Of a DNA stretch of 64,000 nucleotides, positions 54,820 to 64,000 are shown piece by piece. Position 1 is the stretch's first letter. Every line of letters begins with the position of its first letter. The notes beneath the pieces are model-generated. The model was not told where the DNA came from. It did not search any database and saw nothing but the letters and a program-made list of their open reading frames with translations. Both the position numbers and the translations under genes were made by a program. Origin of the DNA: Sphingomonas bacterium (lineage in GTDB: Bacteria > Pseudomonadota > Alphaproteobacteria > Sphingomonadales > Sphingomonadaceae); contig NZ_CAHJWJ010000010.1 in NCBI RefSeq assembly GCF_903642285.1, forward strand, positions 1 through 64,000, given 5' to 3'.

Positions 54820-55638
54820 ATGACGACTGCCGCCGAATGGTCGGGACCGGTTGGCGATGCCTGGGCGGAGTCGTGGATCGACACCGACCGTAGCTTCGCC
54901 GGCCTGTCGATCCGTCTCGATGCCGCGATCGTCGCAGCCGCGCGGACCGGTGAAGGCCGCGCGATCGACCTTGGGTGCGGTGCCGGTGTGACCAGCATCG
55001 CGCTTGCGAAGGCGCGGCCCGATCTCGGGGTCGTTGGTGTCGATGTCTCGCCCGAACTCGTCGCGATCGCCGACACGCGCGGTGCCGGGATCGACAATCT
55101 CGATTTCGCGGTTGCCGATCTCGACGTCGACGCCGCGACGGTCGCGCGCAATGCGGACCTGTTATGCTCGCGGCACGGGGTCATGTTCTTCGCCGACCCG
55201 GCCGCCGTCTTCGCGGAGCTTCGCGCCGGCGTTCGACCGGGTACGCCGCTGGTCTTTTCCTGCTTCCGGTCGCCGTCGCTCAACCCTTGGGCGGGCGCGC
55301 TTGCGGCCGAATTGACGGGGGTCACGCCGCCACGACCGCAAGGCTATGCCCCCGGCCCGTTCGCCTTTGCCGATCCGGGTTTCGTCGCACCGATGCTGGC
55401 AGCGGCCGGGTGGCGAACGGACGACCCGGAACCCGTCGATTACCCTTATGTCGCCGGCGAAGGTGCCGATCCCGTCGCCGCAGCGGTCGATTTCTTCTGC
55501 CGGATCGGCCCGGTCGCCGCCGCGCTGAAGGCCGCACCCGAAGGCGGGAGTGGCGCGTTGCTCGACAGATTGGCGATGCTGCTCCAGGCGCGGCGCGGGA
55601 GGGATGTCGTGGCATTCCCGGCCGCCGCCTGGATATAG
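54820..55638 (+). CDS. Class I SAM-dependent methyltransferase
   Basis: A 272-residue methyltransferase. Motif I is AIDLGCGAGVTSIAL (near residue 48), motif II VVGVDVSPELVAIA, and a post-I region LDFAVADLDVD; the acceptor domain gives no clue to the substrate. AGGAG lies nine bases before the ATG. The GST gene follows 26 bases later on the same strand, likely co-transcribed. Confidence 0.88.
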   Translation: MTTAAEWSGPVGDAWAESWIDTDRSFAGLSIRLDAAIVAAARTGEGRAIDLGCGAGVTSIALAKARPDLGVVGVDVSPELVAIADTRGAGIDNLDFAVADLDVDAATVARNADLLCSRHGVMFFADPAAVFAELRAGVRPGTPLVFSCFRSPSLNPWAGALAAELTGVTPPRPQGYAPGPFAFADPGFVAPMLAAAGWRTDDPEPVDYPYVAGEGADPVAAAVDFFCRIGPVAAALKAAPEGGSGALLDRLAMLLQARRGRDVVAFPAAAWI

Positions 55639-55664
55639 CGCGCTACCGCCCAGGAGAATGCCGA

Positions 55665-56300
55665 ATGACGATCATCGTCCACCATCTCGAAAATTCGCGT
55701 TCGCAGCGCATTCTGTGGATGCTGGAAGAATTGTCGCTGCCCTATGAGGTCAAGCGATACGAACGCGACAAGGCGACGATGCTCGCGCCATCCGAACTGA
55801 AACATATCCACCCGCTCGGCAAATCGCCGGTGATCGCGGACAGCGCCGACGGCGGCCGCGTCGTGGCGGAGACGGGCGCGATCGTCGAATATCTGGTCGA
55901 CAAGGCGGACGGTCGGCTCGGCGCGCCGGCCAGCCGCGACGGTGCGCTCGCCTACCGTTTCTGGCTACATTATGCCGAAGGATCGATGATGCCGCCATTG
56001 CTATTGAAGCTGGTGCTCGCGCGTATTCCGATCCTCGGCAAATCCGCCATCAAGCGTATCCAGCCGATGATCGACGTCCATCTGGATTTCGTCGAGGCCG
56101 AACTGGCGAAACGATCATGGTTCGCGGGCGACGCCATGACGGCGGCGGACGTGATGATGAGCTTCCCGCTGGAGGCGGCGCGCAGCCGCGGCGGTCTGGA
56201 CGAATCGCGACCGGCGACGATCGCATGGCTGGCGAAGGTCCATGCCCGCCCGGCCTATCGGGCCGCGCTCGCCGCGGGCGGGCCCTATGCCTATGCTTGA
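55665..56300 (+). CDS. Glutathione S-transferase family protein
   Basis: A 211-residue GST with the N-terminal thioredoxin fold (TIIVHHLENSRSQRILWMLEEL, then HPLGKSPVIAD and the glutathione-binding ETGAIVEYLVDK) and an all-helical C-terminal domain ending ARPAYRAALAAGGPYAYA. Ser10/Arg near LENSRSQR could be catalytic as in plant-type or eta-like bacterial GSTs. GGAG precedes the ATG. Its stop is four bases from that of the convergent symporter gene. Confidence 0.92.
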   Translation: MTIIVHHLENSRSQRILWMLEELSLPYEVKRYERDKATMLAPSELKHIHPLGKSPVIADSADGGRVVAETGAIVEYLVDKADGRLGAPASRDGALAYRFWLHYAEGSMMPPLLLKLVLARIPILGKSAIKRIQPMIDVHLDFVEAELAKRSWFAGDAMTAADVMMSFPLEAARSRGGLDESRPATIAWLAKVHARPAYRAALAAGGPYAYA

Positions 56301-56304
56301 TCGG

Positions 56305-57600
56305 TCAATGGAGCAGTCCTGAACTCGGCGCGGGCGGCGGATCGATCTCCGCGGGCTGGCGCGGTTCCAGACCGCCCTCCCAGATCGCGACGACGCTGGC
56401 CGCGACCGCGTTGCCGATGACGTTGGTGGCGGACCGGCCCATGTCGAGGAAATGGTCGACCGCCAGGATCAGCAGCAACCCCGCCTCGGGGATGTGGAAC
56501 ATCGAAAGCGTCGCCGCGATCACGACCAGCGACGCGCGCGGCACGCCGGCTATCCCCTTGGACGTCACCATCAGGACGAGCAGCATCGTCACCTGCTCGC
56601 CGAGCGGAAGGTGGATGCCATAGGCCTGCGCAATGAACAGCGACGCGAAGGTCATGTACATCATCGATCCGTCGAGATTGAACGAATAGCCGAGCGGCAG
56701 GACGAAGCTCGCTATCCGCGCGGGTACCCCGAACCGGTCGAGCGCTTCCAGCGTGCGCGGATACGCCGCTTCCGACGACGCGGTCGTGAAGGCGAGGAGC
56801 AGCGGATCGCGGATATAGCGCACCAGCAGCCGCATCCGCCCGCCGATCAGCACGAACCCGATCCCGATCAGCAGCGCCCACAGCAAAAAGAGACCAAGAT
56901 AGAAGCTCGCCATGAAATAACCGAGGTCGCGCAGCACGCCGGGGCCCCGCTCGGCCAGCGTCGACGCGACCGCGGCGAACACCGCGACGGGTGCGAAGCG
57001 CATGACGTAATCGGTGATCCTGAGCATCACCGCCGACAGCGCCTCGACCCCGCGCACCAGCGGGGCGGCGGTATCGCCCACCGCGGTGATCGCGACGCCG
57101 ACGAAGACCGAGAACACGACGATCTGCAGGATCTCGTTGTCCGCCATCGCCGCGATCATCGACGCGGGCACGATATGCGCGACGAAATCCTTCAGATCGA
57201 ACCTGGTCCGCACCACGCCGCTCGCCGCGGTCACCGGCGGGATCGGCAGGCCGAGCCCGACCCCCGGCTGCAGCAGATTGACGAGGAACAGCCCGAGCAG
57301 AAGCGACATCAGGCTGGCGCACAGGAACCATCCGAGGCTCTTCAGCCCGACCCGCCCGAGCGTCGCGGTGTCGCCCATATGCGCGATGCCGACGACCAAC
57401 GTCGCGAAGACCAGCGGTGCGATGATCATCTTGATCAGCCGAAGAAACACCGTCGTCAGGATCGCGAAATACCCTGCAATATCCGTCAGCTTGGCCGCCA
57501 CGGCGGGCGTGCCGTCGTCGATCGCCGAATGCAGCCCCCAGCCGACGATCAGCCCGGCGATCAATGCGGCGATGATCCAATATGTCAGGCGCTTGGCCAT
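56305..57600 (-). CDS. Dicarboxylate/amino acid:cation symporter (DAACS family)
   Basis: A 431-residue inner-membrane secondary transporter of the GltP/DctA family, with about eight membrane segments and two re-entrant loops. It has RLIKMIIAPLVFATLVVG, FFVAVAFAPVAVFAAVAS-like MRFAPVAVFAAVAS, the serine-rich TTASSEAAYPRTLE (HP1) and YSFNLDGSMMYMTFASLFIAQ (NMDGT-like motif, here NLDGS). Substrates are probably glutamate, aspartate or C4-dicarboxylates. The start is the ATG at 57600; upstream frame extends into the neighbouring gene and is not real. Confidence 0.92.
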   Translation of the reverse strand: MAKRLTYWIIAALIAGLIVGWGLHSAIDDGTPAVAAKLTDIAGYFAILTTVFLRLIKMIIAPLVFATLVVGIAHMGDTATLGRVGLKSLGWFLCASLMSLLLGLFLVNLLQPGVGLGLPIPPVTAASGVVRTRFDLKDFVAHIVPASMIAAMADNEILQIVVFSVFVGVAITAVGDTAAPLVRGVEALSAVMLRITDYVMRFAPVAVFAAVASTLAERGPGVLRDLGYFMASFYLGLFLLWALLIGIGFVLIGGRMRLLVRYIRDPLLLAFTTASSEAAYPRTLEALDRFGVPARIASFVLPLGYSFNLDGSMMYMTFASLFIAQAYGIHLPLGEQVTMLLVLMVTSKGIAGVPRASLVVIAATLSMFHIPEAGLLLILAVDHFLDMGRSATNVIGNAVAASVVAIWEGGLEPRQPAEIDPPPAPSSGLLH

Positions 57601-57676
57601 GGTCGTGCAGATCCCCGGTTTCCACGGCGGAGCGAAGGGGATTGCGGCTTCGGGGTCAAGGACCCTATCGTACCGC

Positions 57677-58948
57677 ATGTTCAACCGATCTTCTTTCCCC
57701 AGCCGTCGCGGCGTCGCTGCCACGCTCGCCGGTCTTCCCTTCGCCGGTGCCGCCGCAGCCGCCGGCAGCGGCGCATTGGCCGCCGATCTCGCCGGACTGA
57801 CCGACATCACGACGCGCGCGAAGCCGATCGACACGGCGGAACGCGCCGCTCGGCTCGCACGGGCGCAGACGCTGATGCGGCAGGCGGGGATCGGTGCGAT
57901 CGTCATCGAACCCGGATCGTCGATGGTGTATTTTACCGGCGTGTTCTGGCACCGGAGCGAGCGGGTGACGCTGGCGATCCTGCCAGCGACGGGCGAGCCG
58001 TGTCTCGTCACGCCTTTCTTCGAGCGCCCCTCTGTCGAACAGACGCTTGGCATCCCTGTCGATATTCGTGTCTGGCAGGAAGATGAAAATCCGTTCTCCA
58101 TAGCCGCTGCCTTCCTGACCGAACGCGACTTGGCAAAGGAGCGATTGGGGATGGAGGAGACCGTCCGCTTCTTCATTGCCGACGGCCTGGCGCGGGTGAT
58201 GCCGCATGCGACGATCGTCTCCGCCGATCCGGTCGTCCGCGGTTGCCGCATGGTGAAGACGGCCGCCGAGATCGCGCTCATGCAGGCGGCGACCGACGTG
58301 ACGATCGCCGCCTATCGCAACGTGCATCCCCGCGTCCGCGCCGGCATGACCAACCACGACATTGCCGCGATGATGGATGCGGCGACCACGAAGCTGGGCG
58401 GCAGCCCGGAATTCAGTCTGGTCCTCGTCGGCCCCGCCGCCGCCCTGCCACATGGCAGCCGAGCGCCGCAGGTCGTCGCCGATGGCGCGATCGTCCTCAT
58501 GGATTGCGGCTGCACCGTTCAGGGCTATCAGTCGGACGTGTCGCGCACCTTCGTCTTCGGCACCGCCAGCGAGGAGCAGCGCCGGGTGTGGAACCAGGTC
58601 GCAAAGGGTCAGCAGATCGCCTTCGCCGCAGCCAGGATCGGCGCGGCCGCCGGATCGGTCGACGACGCGGTCCGGGGCTATTACGCGTCGCTCGGCTATG
58701 GGCCGGGCTACCGGTTGCCCGGGCTGTCGCACCGAACGGGGCATGGTATCGGGCTGGACGGACACGAACCGGTAAACCTCGTCCATGGCGAGCGGACGCC
58801 GCTTGCGCCCGGCATGTGTTTTTCCGACGAGCCCGGCCTCTATCTGCCCGGCAGGTTCGGTGTACGGCTGGAGGATTGCTTCCACATGACCGGCACCGGC
58901 CCGCGCTGGTTCAGCACGCCGCCGGTATCGATCGATCAGCCGGTATGA
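57677..58948 (+). CDS. Exported M24-family metallopeptidase (Xaa-Pro aminopeptidase type)
   Basis: A 423-residue pita-bread-fold peptidase. The N-terminus carries a twin-arginine signal (SRRGVAATLAG, then an Ala-rich stretch to about residue 35), so it is folded before export. Metal ligands of M24 occur in LMDCGCTVQGYQSDVSRTF (Asp, Asp), GHGIGLDGHEP (His), FSDEPGLYL (Glu) and GVRLED (Glu). Exported M24B enzymes act in dipeptide use or processing; substrate unknown. Its stop overlaps the next ATG. Confidence 0.92.
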   Translation: MFNRSSFPSRRGVAATLAGLPFAGAAAAAGSGALAADLAGLTDITTRAKPIDTAERAARLARAQTLMRQAGIGAIVIEPGSSMVYFTGVFWHRSERVTLAILPATGEPCLVTPFFERPSVEQTLGIPVDIRVWQEDENPFSIAAAFLTERDLAKERLGMEETVRFFIADGLARVMPHATIVSADPVVRGCRMVKTAAEIALMQAATDVTIAAYRNVHPRVRAGMTNHDIAAMMDAATTKLGGSPEFSLVLVGPAAALPHGSRAPQVVADGAIVLMDCGCTVQGYQSDVSRTFVFGTASEEQRRVWNQVAKGQQIAFAAARIGAAAGSVDDAVRGYYASLGYGPGYRLPGLSHRTGHGIGLDGHEPVNLVHGERTPLAPGMCFSDEPGLYLPGRFGVRLEDCFHMTGTGPRWFSTPPVSIDQPV

Positions 58949-59343
58949 CCCGGCTTCGATTGCTTGGCACGATCGCATTGGGAAGCGTCGGCGGTATGGC
59001 GTCGTCGGCCCCGGTCGCTCGACCCCCAGCCACATTCGGTGCCTGCGCGTTCACGACGGTGAAGGCGGTCGAGCAGCGGCTGGAGGACGGCGCGACGGGT
59101 CGGCCGGTGCCGAACAGCGGGTCGCAAGTCGAACTGGCCGATGGCGTGATGGGTGTGTCCTACGACCAGGTTCCCGCGATCGCGGGATCGCGACGCGGGG
59201 ATCACGCGATGGTGTGCCTGGTTGATATTCCCAGACATTGCCCGCGCAGCGATGGCCGCGGCCGCTGGTACACGACGACCAATCTGCGGACGCTGGAATC
59301 GTGGACGCTGCCGGACGCCGAGCATCAGTGCGGGGGGGCCTGA
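58945..59343 (+). CDS. Small exported protein of unknown function
   Basis: A 132-residue protein with a signal-like N-terminus (MTRLRLLGTIALGSVGGMASS) and four later cysteines (FGACAF, MVCLVDIPRHCPR, HQCGGA) that could form two disulfides. I do not recognise a domain. It overlaps the M24 peptidase by four bases (ATGA) and is followed by the lipid-kinase-like gene after one base, so it is in that operon. A run of seven Gs precedes its stop. Confidence 0.65.
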   Translation: MTRLRLLGTIALGSVGGMASSAPVARPPATFGACAFTTVKAVEQRLEDGATGRPVPNSGSQVELADGVMGVSYDQVPAIAGSRRGDHAMVCLVDIPRHCPRSDGRGRWYTTTNLRTLESWTLPDAEHQCGGA

Positions 59344-59344
59344 C

Positions 59345-60268
59345 GTGGCGGCGGAGACCGCGAGCGGCCCGATTCCGGTCGTCGTCAATCGCCACGGCGG
59401 CACCGCCGGCAAACTAGGCGACCGGTTGCGGCCGTGGCTGGAGGAAGCATTTGCCGCGGCCGGTCTGACAGCGGCTATCCATCTGGTGGACGGCGAGGAC
59501 ATCCCGGCCGCTGTCCGCAAACACCGCGACGCGCGCCTGATCGTCGTCGGCGGCGGCGACGGTACGCTCGGCTGCGCGGCGAACGAGCTCGCCGGACGCG
59601 ATACGGCGCTCGGCATCCTACCGCTCGGCACACATAACCACCTCGCCGGTGCGCTGGGCATTCCGACCGCGCTGTCCGATGCGGTGAAGCTGTTCGCCGA
59701 TCCCGCCATCCGTGCGATCGATATCGTCCGCGTGAACGGTCGTGCGTTCGTCAACAACGCATCGATCGGTTTCTATCCCGTCATGGTCGAAGGACGCGAT
59801 GCGCGGCGCGAGCTTCACTCGGTGCCCAAATGGGTCGCCGCGATCCCGGCCGGCATCGATGCGTTGCGGCGGTTGCGCCATCACCGGCTGCGGCTGTCCC
59901 ACGACGCCGGCGACCATGCCGTCGCGACCCCGATGCTGTTCGTCGGCAACAACCGCTACAGTCTAGAAGCTGGCCAACTGGGCAAACGAAACGCGCTGGA
60001 TAAGGGCATGATGTCGGTCTTCGCGGTCGCTTCGCACCGCCGGCTTGCGCTGATCGGCTTTGCGCTACGTACGCTTGTCGGACGCGCGGACATGGCGGCC
60101 GATTTCGCCGAACTGACCGAGACCGCGACGTTGACGGTCGAGGGACGATCCCGCCACGTCCGCATCGCGCTCGACGGCGAAGTTACGCGACTGCGGATGC
60201 CGCTCCGCTTCGAGACGCTGGCCGGCGGGCTCCGGGTCGTCGCTCCCTTGAGCGTGGCGAGCGCGTAG
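59345..60268 (+). CDS. Diacylglycerol/lipid kinase-family protein
   Basis: A 307-residue DAGK-catalytic-domain protein. It has [18 protein letters not shown], the nucleotide-binding [31 protein letters not shown] (family pattern PxGTxNxxA) and the C-terminal beta-sandwich with GNNRYSLE. Bacterial YegS-like proteins phosphorylate lipids such as diacylglycerol or phosphatidylglycerol; the actual substrate is unknown. It starts with GTG at 59345 behind a G7 run acting as ribosome-binding site. Confidence 0.9.
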   Translation: MAAETASGPIPVVVNRHGGTAGKLGDRLRPWLEEAFAAAGLTAAIHLVDGEDIPAAVRKHRDARLIVVGGGDGTLGCAANELAGRDTALGILPLGTHNHLAGALGIPTALSDAVKLFADPAIRAIDIVRVNGRAFVNNASIGFYPVMVEGRDARRELHSVPKWVAAIPAGIDALRRLRHHRLRLSHDAGDHAVATPMLFVGNNRYSLEAGQLGKRNALDKGMMSVFAVASHRRLALIGFALRTLVGRADMAADFAELTETATLTVEGRSRHVRIALDGEVTRLRMPLRFETLAGGLRVVAPLSVASA

Positions 60269-60284
60269 CCTAAGCCCCGCGACC

Positions 60285-62951
60285 ATGACTTCGACCAACG
60301 ACATCCGCCGCGGCTTCCTCGACTATTTCGCGCAGGCTGGCCATCGCATCGTTCCGTCCGCGCCGCTGGTACCGCAGAACGACCCCACGCTGATGTTCGT
60401 CAACGCGGGGATGGTGCCGTTCAAGAATGTCTTCACCGGGCTGGAAAGCCGGCCCTACACCACCGCGACGTCGAGCCAGAAATGCGTCCGCGCGGGCGGC
60501 AAGCATAATGACCTCGACAATGTCGGCTACACCGCGCGACACCACACGTTCTTCGAGATGCTCGGCAATTTCTCGTTCGGCGATTATTTCAAGGAACAGG
60601 CGATCACGCACGCGTGGACGCTGCTGACGCGGGAATGGGGGCTGTCGCCGGACAAGCTGACCGCCACCGTCTATCATACCGACGACGAGGCGTTCGACCT
60701 GTGGCGCAAGATCGCAGGCCTGCCCGATCACCGCATCATCCGTATCCCGACCAAAGACAATTTCTGGTCGATGGGCGACAACGGCCCGTGTGGCCCATGC
60801 TCGGAGATCTTCTACGATCACGGCGACCATATCGCCGGCGGCCCCCCCGGATCGCCTGACGAGGATGGCGATCGGTTCGTCGAGGTCTGGAACCTCGTCT
60901 TCATGCAATATGAGCAGGCGAATGCCGAGATCGTCGGCGAACTGCCAAGGAAGTCGATCGACACCGGCATGGGGCTCGAACGCATCGCGGCGGTGATGCA
61001 GGGGGTAACCGACAATTACGACACCGATATCTTCAAGGCGCTGATCGCCGCTTCGGGTGCGTTCACGCACACCGCGACCGACGGCGCGAATACCGCCAGC
61101 CACCGGGTGATCGCGGATCACTTGCGCACCAGCGGGTTTCTCGTCGCCGATGGCGTGCTGCCGGCGAACGAGGGCAGAGGCTATGTCCTGCGGCGGATCA
61201 TGCGCCGCGCGATGCGGCATGCGCATATCCTGGGCGCGAAGGAACCGCTGATGTACCGGCTGGTGCCGGCGCTGGTCGCCGAGATGGGCGCGGCCTATCC
61301 GGAACTCGTCCGCGCGCAGCCGCAGATCGAGGCGACGCTCCGCCAGGAGGAAACGCGCTTCCGCCAGACGCTAGACAAGGGGTTGAGGCTGCTCGACGAG
61401 GCGACGGCCGGGATGAAGCCCGGCGACACGCTGGCAGGCGAGACCGCCTTCCGGCTCTACGACACGTATGGCTTTCCCTTCGACTTGACCGAGGACGCGC
61501 TGCGGACGCAGAATCTGACCGTCGATCGCACTGGGTTCGACACCGCGATGGCCGAGCAGAAGAGCGCCGCGCGCGCCGCCTGGAAGGGGTCTGGGGCGAA
61601 GGCGTCCGATGATCTCTGGTTCGACATCGTCGAGGAATGGGGCCCGACCGAGTTCACCGGCTATGCCGCCGACACCGGCGAGGGGCAGGTCGTCGCGCTG
61701 ATCAAGGACGGTGTACGAGCGAACCACGCGACGGCGGGCGATACCATCGCGATCGTCGTCAACCAGACGCCATTCTACGGAGAAAGCGGCGGACAGGTCG
61801 GGGATACCGGCCTGATCAGCAACGACGATGGTTTGCGCGCCAGTGTTACCGAAACGTCGAAGCAATTGGGACGTGTATTCGTGCACCACGCGGCGGTACA
61901 CGCGGGCCGGATTGCGGTCGGCGATGCGGTGAAACTGACCGTGGATACCGCCCGCCGCGGCCAAATCCGGGCGAACCATTCGGCGACCCATCTGCTGCAC
62001 GAGGCTCTGCGGCAGCGGCTTGGCAGCCATGTCGCGCAGAAGGGATCGCTGGTCGCGCCTGACCGGCTGCGGTTCGACGTGTCGCATTCGTCGCCCATGA
62101 GCATGACGGAACTGGCCGATGCGGAGGCCGCCGTCAACGCACAGATCCGCGGCAACGGTGCGGTGGTTACGCGGCTGATGGCGCCCGACGATGCGATCGC
62201 GATGGGCGCGATGGCATTATTCGGCGAGAAATATGGCGACGAGGTTCGGGTGGTATCGATGGGCACCGCGGCGGACGGCGAGACCTATTCGATCGAACTG
62301 TGCGGCGGGACGCATGTCGGTGCGCTCGGCGATATCGGGCTCTTCAAGGTGATCGGCGAAGGCGGCGTCTCCTCGGGCATTCGCCGCGTCGAAGCGCTGA
62401 CCGGGGAGGCCGCGCGCGCCTATCTCGTCGGGCGCGATGCCGTATTGCGCGAAGCGGCGGCTGCGTTGAAGTCCGCGCCCGACGAGGTGCCCGCGCGCGT
62501 CGCCGCATTGATCGACGACCGGCGTCGGTTGGAGCGCGAACTGGCGGACGCGCGGAAAGCGCTCGCATTGGCCGAGATGGCTGGCGGGAATGGACCCGCC
62601 GGACCGGAGGAGATCGGCGGCATCGCCTTTGTGGGTCAGGTTCTGGGCGGCTTCGACGCAAAGGGCCTTCGCGGCGCGATCGACGAAACGAAACAGCGGC
62701 TTGGATCCGGCATCGCCGTGATCGTCGCGGTCAACGACGGTCGCGCCTCGGTCGCGGTCGGTGTGAGCGCGGATCTGACCGCCAGCCACGACGCCGTCGA
62801 CCTGCTGCGGCGCGCGGTCGCCGTCCTCGGCGGGCAGGGCGGTGGCGGGCGGTCGGACATGGCGCAGGGCGGCGGCCCCGACGGCGCAAAGGCATCGGAC
62901 GCTATCCAGGCGATCCGCGACGCACTGGCAGAAGGGGCAATTGCGACATGA
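60285..62951 (+). CDS. alaS: Alanyl-tRNA synthetase
   Basis: An 888-residue class II synthetase. The aminoacylation domain starts with [20 protein letters not shown], and the editing domain has zinc ligands in [12 protein letters not shown] and CGGTHVG. The C-terminal oligomerisation/DHHA1 region includes [12 protein letters not shown]. Full length. It lies 16 bases after the lipid-kinase gene and its stop overlaps the following ATG, so a secreted unknown is coupled to it. Confidence 0.98.
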   Translation: MTSTNDIRRGFLDYFAQAGHRIVPSAPLVPQNDPTLMFVNAGMVPFKNVFTGLESRPYTTATSSQKCVRAGGKHNDLDNVGYTARHHTFFEMLGNFSFGDYFKEQAITHAWTLLTREWGLSPDKLTATVYHTDDEAFDLWRKIAGLPDHRIIRIPTKDNFWSMGDNGPCGPCSEIFYDHGDHIAGGPPGSPDEDGDRFVEVWNLVFMQYEQANAEIVGELPRKSIDTGMGLERIAAVMQGVTDNYDTDIFKALIAASGAFTHTATDGANTASHRVIADHLRTSGFLVADGVLPANEGRGYVLRRIMRRAMRHAHILGAKEPLMYRLVPALVAEMGAAYPELVRAQPQIEATLRQEETRFRQTLDKGLRLLDEATAGMKPGDTLAGETAFRLYDTYGFPFDLTEDALRTQNLTVDRTGFDTAMAEQKSAARAAWKGSGAKASDDLWFDIVEEWGPTEFTGYAADTGEGQVVALIKDGVRANHATAGDTIAIVVNQTPFYGESGGQVGDTGLISNDDGLRASVTETSKQLGRVFVHHAAVHAGRIAVGDAVKLTVDTARRGQIRANHSATHLLHEALRQRLGSHVAQKGSLVAPDRLRFDVSHSSPMSMTELADAEAAVNAQIRGNGAVVTRLMAPDDAIAMGAMALFGEKYGDEVRVVSMGTAADGETYSIELCGGTHVGALGDIGLFKVIGEGGVSSGIRRVEALTGEAARAYLVGRDAVLREAAAALKSAPDEVPARVAALIDDRRRLERELADARKALALAEMAGGNGPAGPEEIGGIAFVGQVLGGFDAKGLRGAIDETKQRLGSGIAVIVAVNDGRASVAVGVSADLTASHDAVDLLRRAVAVLGGQGGGGRSDMAQGGGPDGAKASDAIQAIRDALAEGAIAT

Positions 62952-63847
62952 GACGTGCACTCTGCCTTGCGGCTGCCGTCATTGGGCTGAGCGGGGAAGC
63001 GATCGCCGGGCAAACCCAGCCTCAGTCTCCATCGCGCGGCGCCGACATCGTCGTAACGGGCCAGCGCCCTTCGACCAAGGCGGAGATTCGCCACCTGACC
63101 AGTCAGGTGATGGCGATCCGGGATGCGACCGAGGCCGTCGCGCGGTTCGACGGACCCGTATGTCCGACCGCGATCGGCATGGCGCAGGAATTCGACGACC
63201 GCTTGGCCAGGCGGATCGCCGACGATGCGCGCGAAGTGGGGATCGCGGTCGGCAATGACGGTTGCCGTCCCAATATCACGATCGTCTTCATCGACAACGG
63301 CCAGGCGCTCGTCCGGGAGATCCGCCGTTCGCACGCCGATTTGTTCGGCGACATGGAACCCCATGCGATCAAACGGCTTGCGGACGATCCCGGGCCGATC
63401 CACGGTTGGACGATAACCGAAACGACGAGCCGGGACGGGGACAAGTTGCGCGTCGGCACCACCACCGGCGTTCGCGCACCGGAACTGCAGGTACGAAACG
63501 CTTCGATCATCGCGCTGACCACCAAACGCAACATCCTCGCGACGATCCTGATCGTCGACATCCCGGCGGCAATCGGCAAGGGGCTCGATCAGATCGCCGA
63601 TTACGCCACGATGCGCACACTTGCCGAGACCCGCAGTCCGATGAGCGACAAGGCGGCGGGCGATACGATCCTGCGGTTGTTCCAGCAGGGCGACCGTCTA
63701 CCGCCGCCCGGTCTTACGGCCTTCGATCGCAACTATCTGCATGCGCTGTATCTGGGACAGGGCACCGAAGCGCCGTTTGCCAAAGCGAATGAAATTGCGG
63801 ACCGGATCAACAAAGCGCTTTCCGGATCGATACCGCGCCCGCGATGA
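62948..63847 (+). CDS. Exported protein of unknown function downstream of alaS
   Basis: A 299-residue exported protein. The signal peptide ([20 protein letters not shown]) is followed by [11 protein letters not shown], a stretch frequent after the signal in sphingomonad secreted proteins and TonB plug regions, but there is no barrel. Two cysteines (in PVCPTA and GCRPN, about 45 residues apart) may bond. Later segments ([20 protein letters not shown]) are mixed alpha/beta. No family recognised. The start overlaps the alaS stop (ATGA). Confidence 0.75.
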   Translation: MRRALCLAAAVIGLSGEAIAGQTQPQSPSRGADIVVTGQRPSTKAEIRHLTSQVMAIRDATEAVARFDGPVCPTAIGMAQEFDDRLARRIADDAREVGIAVGNDGCRPNITIVFIDNGQALVREIRRSHADLFGDMEPHAIKRLADDPGPIHGWTITETTSRDGDKLRVGTTTGVRAPELQVRNASIIALTTKRNILATILIVDIPAAIGKGLDQIADYATMRTLAETRSPMSDKAAGDTILRLFQQGDRLPPPGLTAFDRNYLHALYLGQGTEAPFAKANEIADRINKALSGSIPRPR

Positions 63848-63853
63848 TATCCG

Positions 63854-63882
63854 GCCGCCGCCCGGTACGATGGGGCGGCGGC
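63854..63882. terminator. Hairpin between convergent genes at the right end
   Basis: GCCGCCGCCC (63854-63863) pairs perfectly with GGGCGGCGGC (63873-63882) around a nine-base loop, between two stop codons that face each other. There is no clear T run on either side, so termination strength is uncertain. Confidence 0.45.
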
Positions 63883-63890
63883 TATTGCAT

Positions 63891-64000
63891 TCACTTCTTG
63901 GCAGCGCCGCCGATCGCGGCATTCAGCTGATCGGCGGTCATGCCGATGAGCAAACCCTTGGGTCCAGTCGAAAAGCCGGCGACCGGCAATTTCGCCTCGC
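63891..64000 (-). CDS. 3' end of an unidentified gene
   Basis: A minus-strand frame runs from the window edge to a TGA at 63891-63893. It gives 36 residues: AKLPVAGFSTGPKGLLIGMT followed by ADQLNAAIGGAAKK. Compositionally it looks coding, but there is too little to assign a family. The 5' part lies beyond the window. Confidence 0.55.
   Translation of the reverse strand, partial: EAKLPVAGFSTGPKGLLIGMTADQLNAAIGGAAKK

Noticed and set aside
54432..54893. A 153-codon plus-strand frame between recA and the methyltransferase gene
   Set aside because: It runs through repeat debris and into the methyltransferase in another frame. No ribosome-binding site or recognisable domain.

Overview
The window looks like a piece of an alphaproteobacterial chromosome of the Sphingomonadales (Sphingomonas-like). 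This is inferred from protein similarity as I recognise it, the high GC content, the zwf-pgl-glk block, IVVTGQR-type secreted proteins, an alphaproteobacterial LexA box in front of recA, an EcfG-type promoter, and short fold-back repeats of kinds I associate with sphingomonads. It is almost wholly core genome. I see no insertion sequence, prophage, CRISPR array or rRNA. One tRNA-Lys lies at the left edge.

Layout: (1) 1-5.9 kb: tRNA-Lys, then the minus-strand cell-shape operon mreB-mreC-mreD-mrdA-rodA with stop/start overlaps. (2) 6-10.2 kb: mutL, a tiny lipoprotein, a DUF4142 protein, and the ribosomal operon rpsF-rpsR-rplI with a leader hairpin. (3) 10.4-15.8 kb: the fatty-acid operon fabD, a pepsin-like secreted protein, fabG-acpP-fabF, then mltG. 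(4) 15.9-20.8 kb, minus strand: marR, SH3, argC, zwf, pgl, glk, which carries Entner-Doudoroff entry steps but no edd. (5) 21-27.5 kb: secG, pyrG, an Hsp20 gene with a ROSE-like leader, lolC-lolD, a GNAT protein and glutathione peroxidase. (6) 27.5-34.4 kb: aldehyde dehydrogenase, an SDR, a quinone oxidoreductase remnant, an orphan AAA ATPase, glnB-glnA behind a sigma-54-type promoter, a fasciclin lipoprotein and an HdeD-like protein behind an EcfG-type promoter. (7) 34.6-43.4 kb: dnaE, an acyl-CoA synthetase, and a rearranged pyrimidine-catabolism cluster rutB-C-D-A. (8) 43.4-54.4 kb: radical SAM protein, VOC protein, FUSC protein, moaB, slt, a UDG-like protein, ETF-QO, TPR protein, ispE and recA. 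(9) 54.8-64 kb: methyltransferase, GST, a dicarboxylate-type symporter, a Tat-exported M24 peptidase, a small secreted protein, a diacylglycerol-kinase-like protein, alaS, a secreted unknown and a partial gene.

The least ordinary features are the two-motif pepsin-like protein inside the fab operon, a fold-back element inserted in frame in dnaE, about nine other compact fold-back elements (one supplies the ribosome-binding site of lolD), the ROSE-like leader of hsp20, a ten-G run inside ispE, and the missing edd and rutEFG members of otherwise familiar clusters. I found no clearly new multigene system. The pepsin-like protein is the best candidate for new biology.
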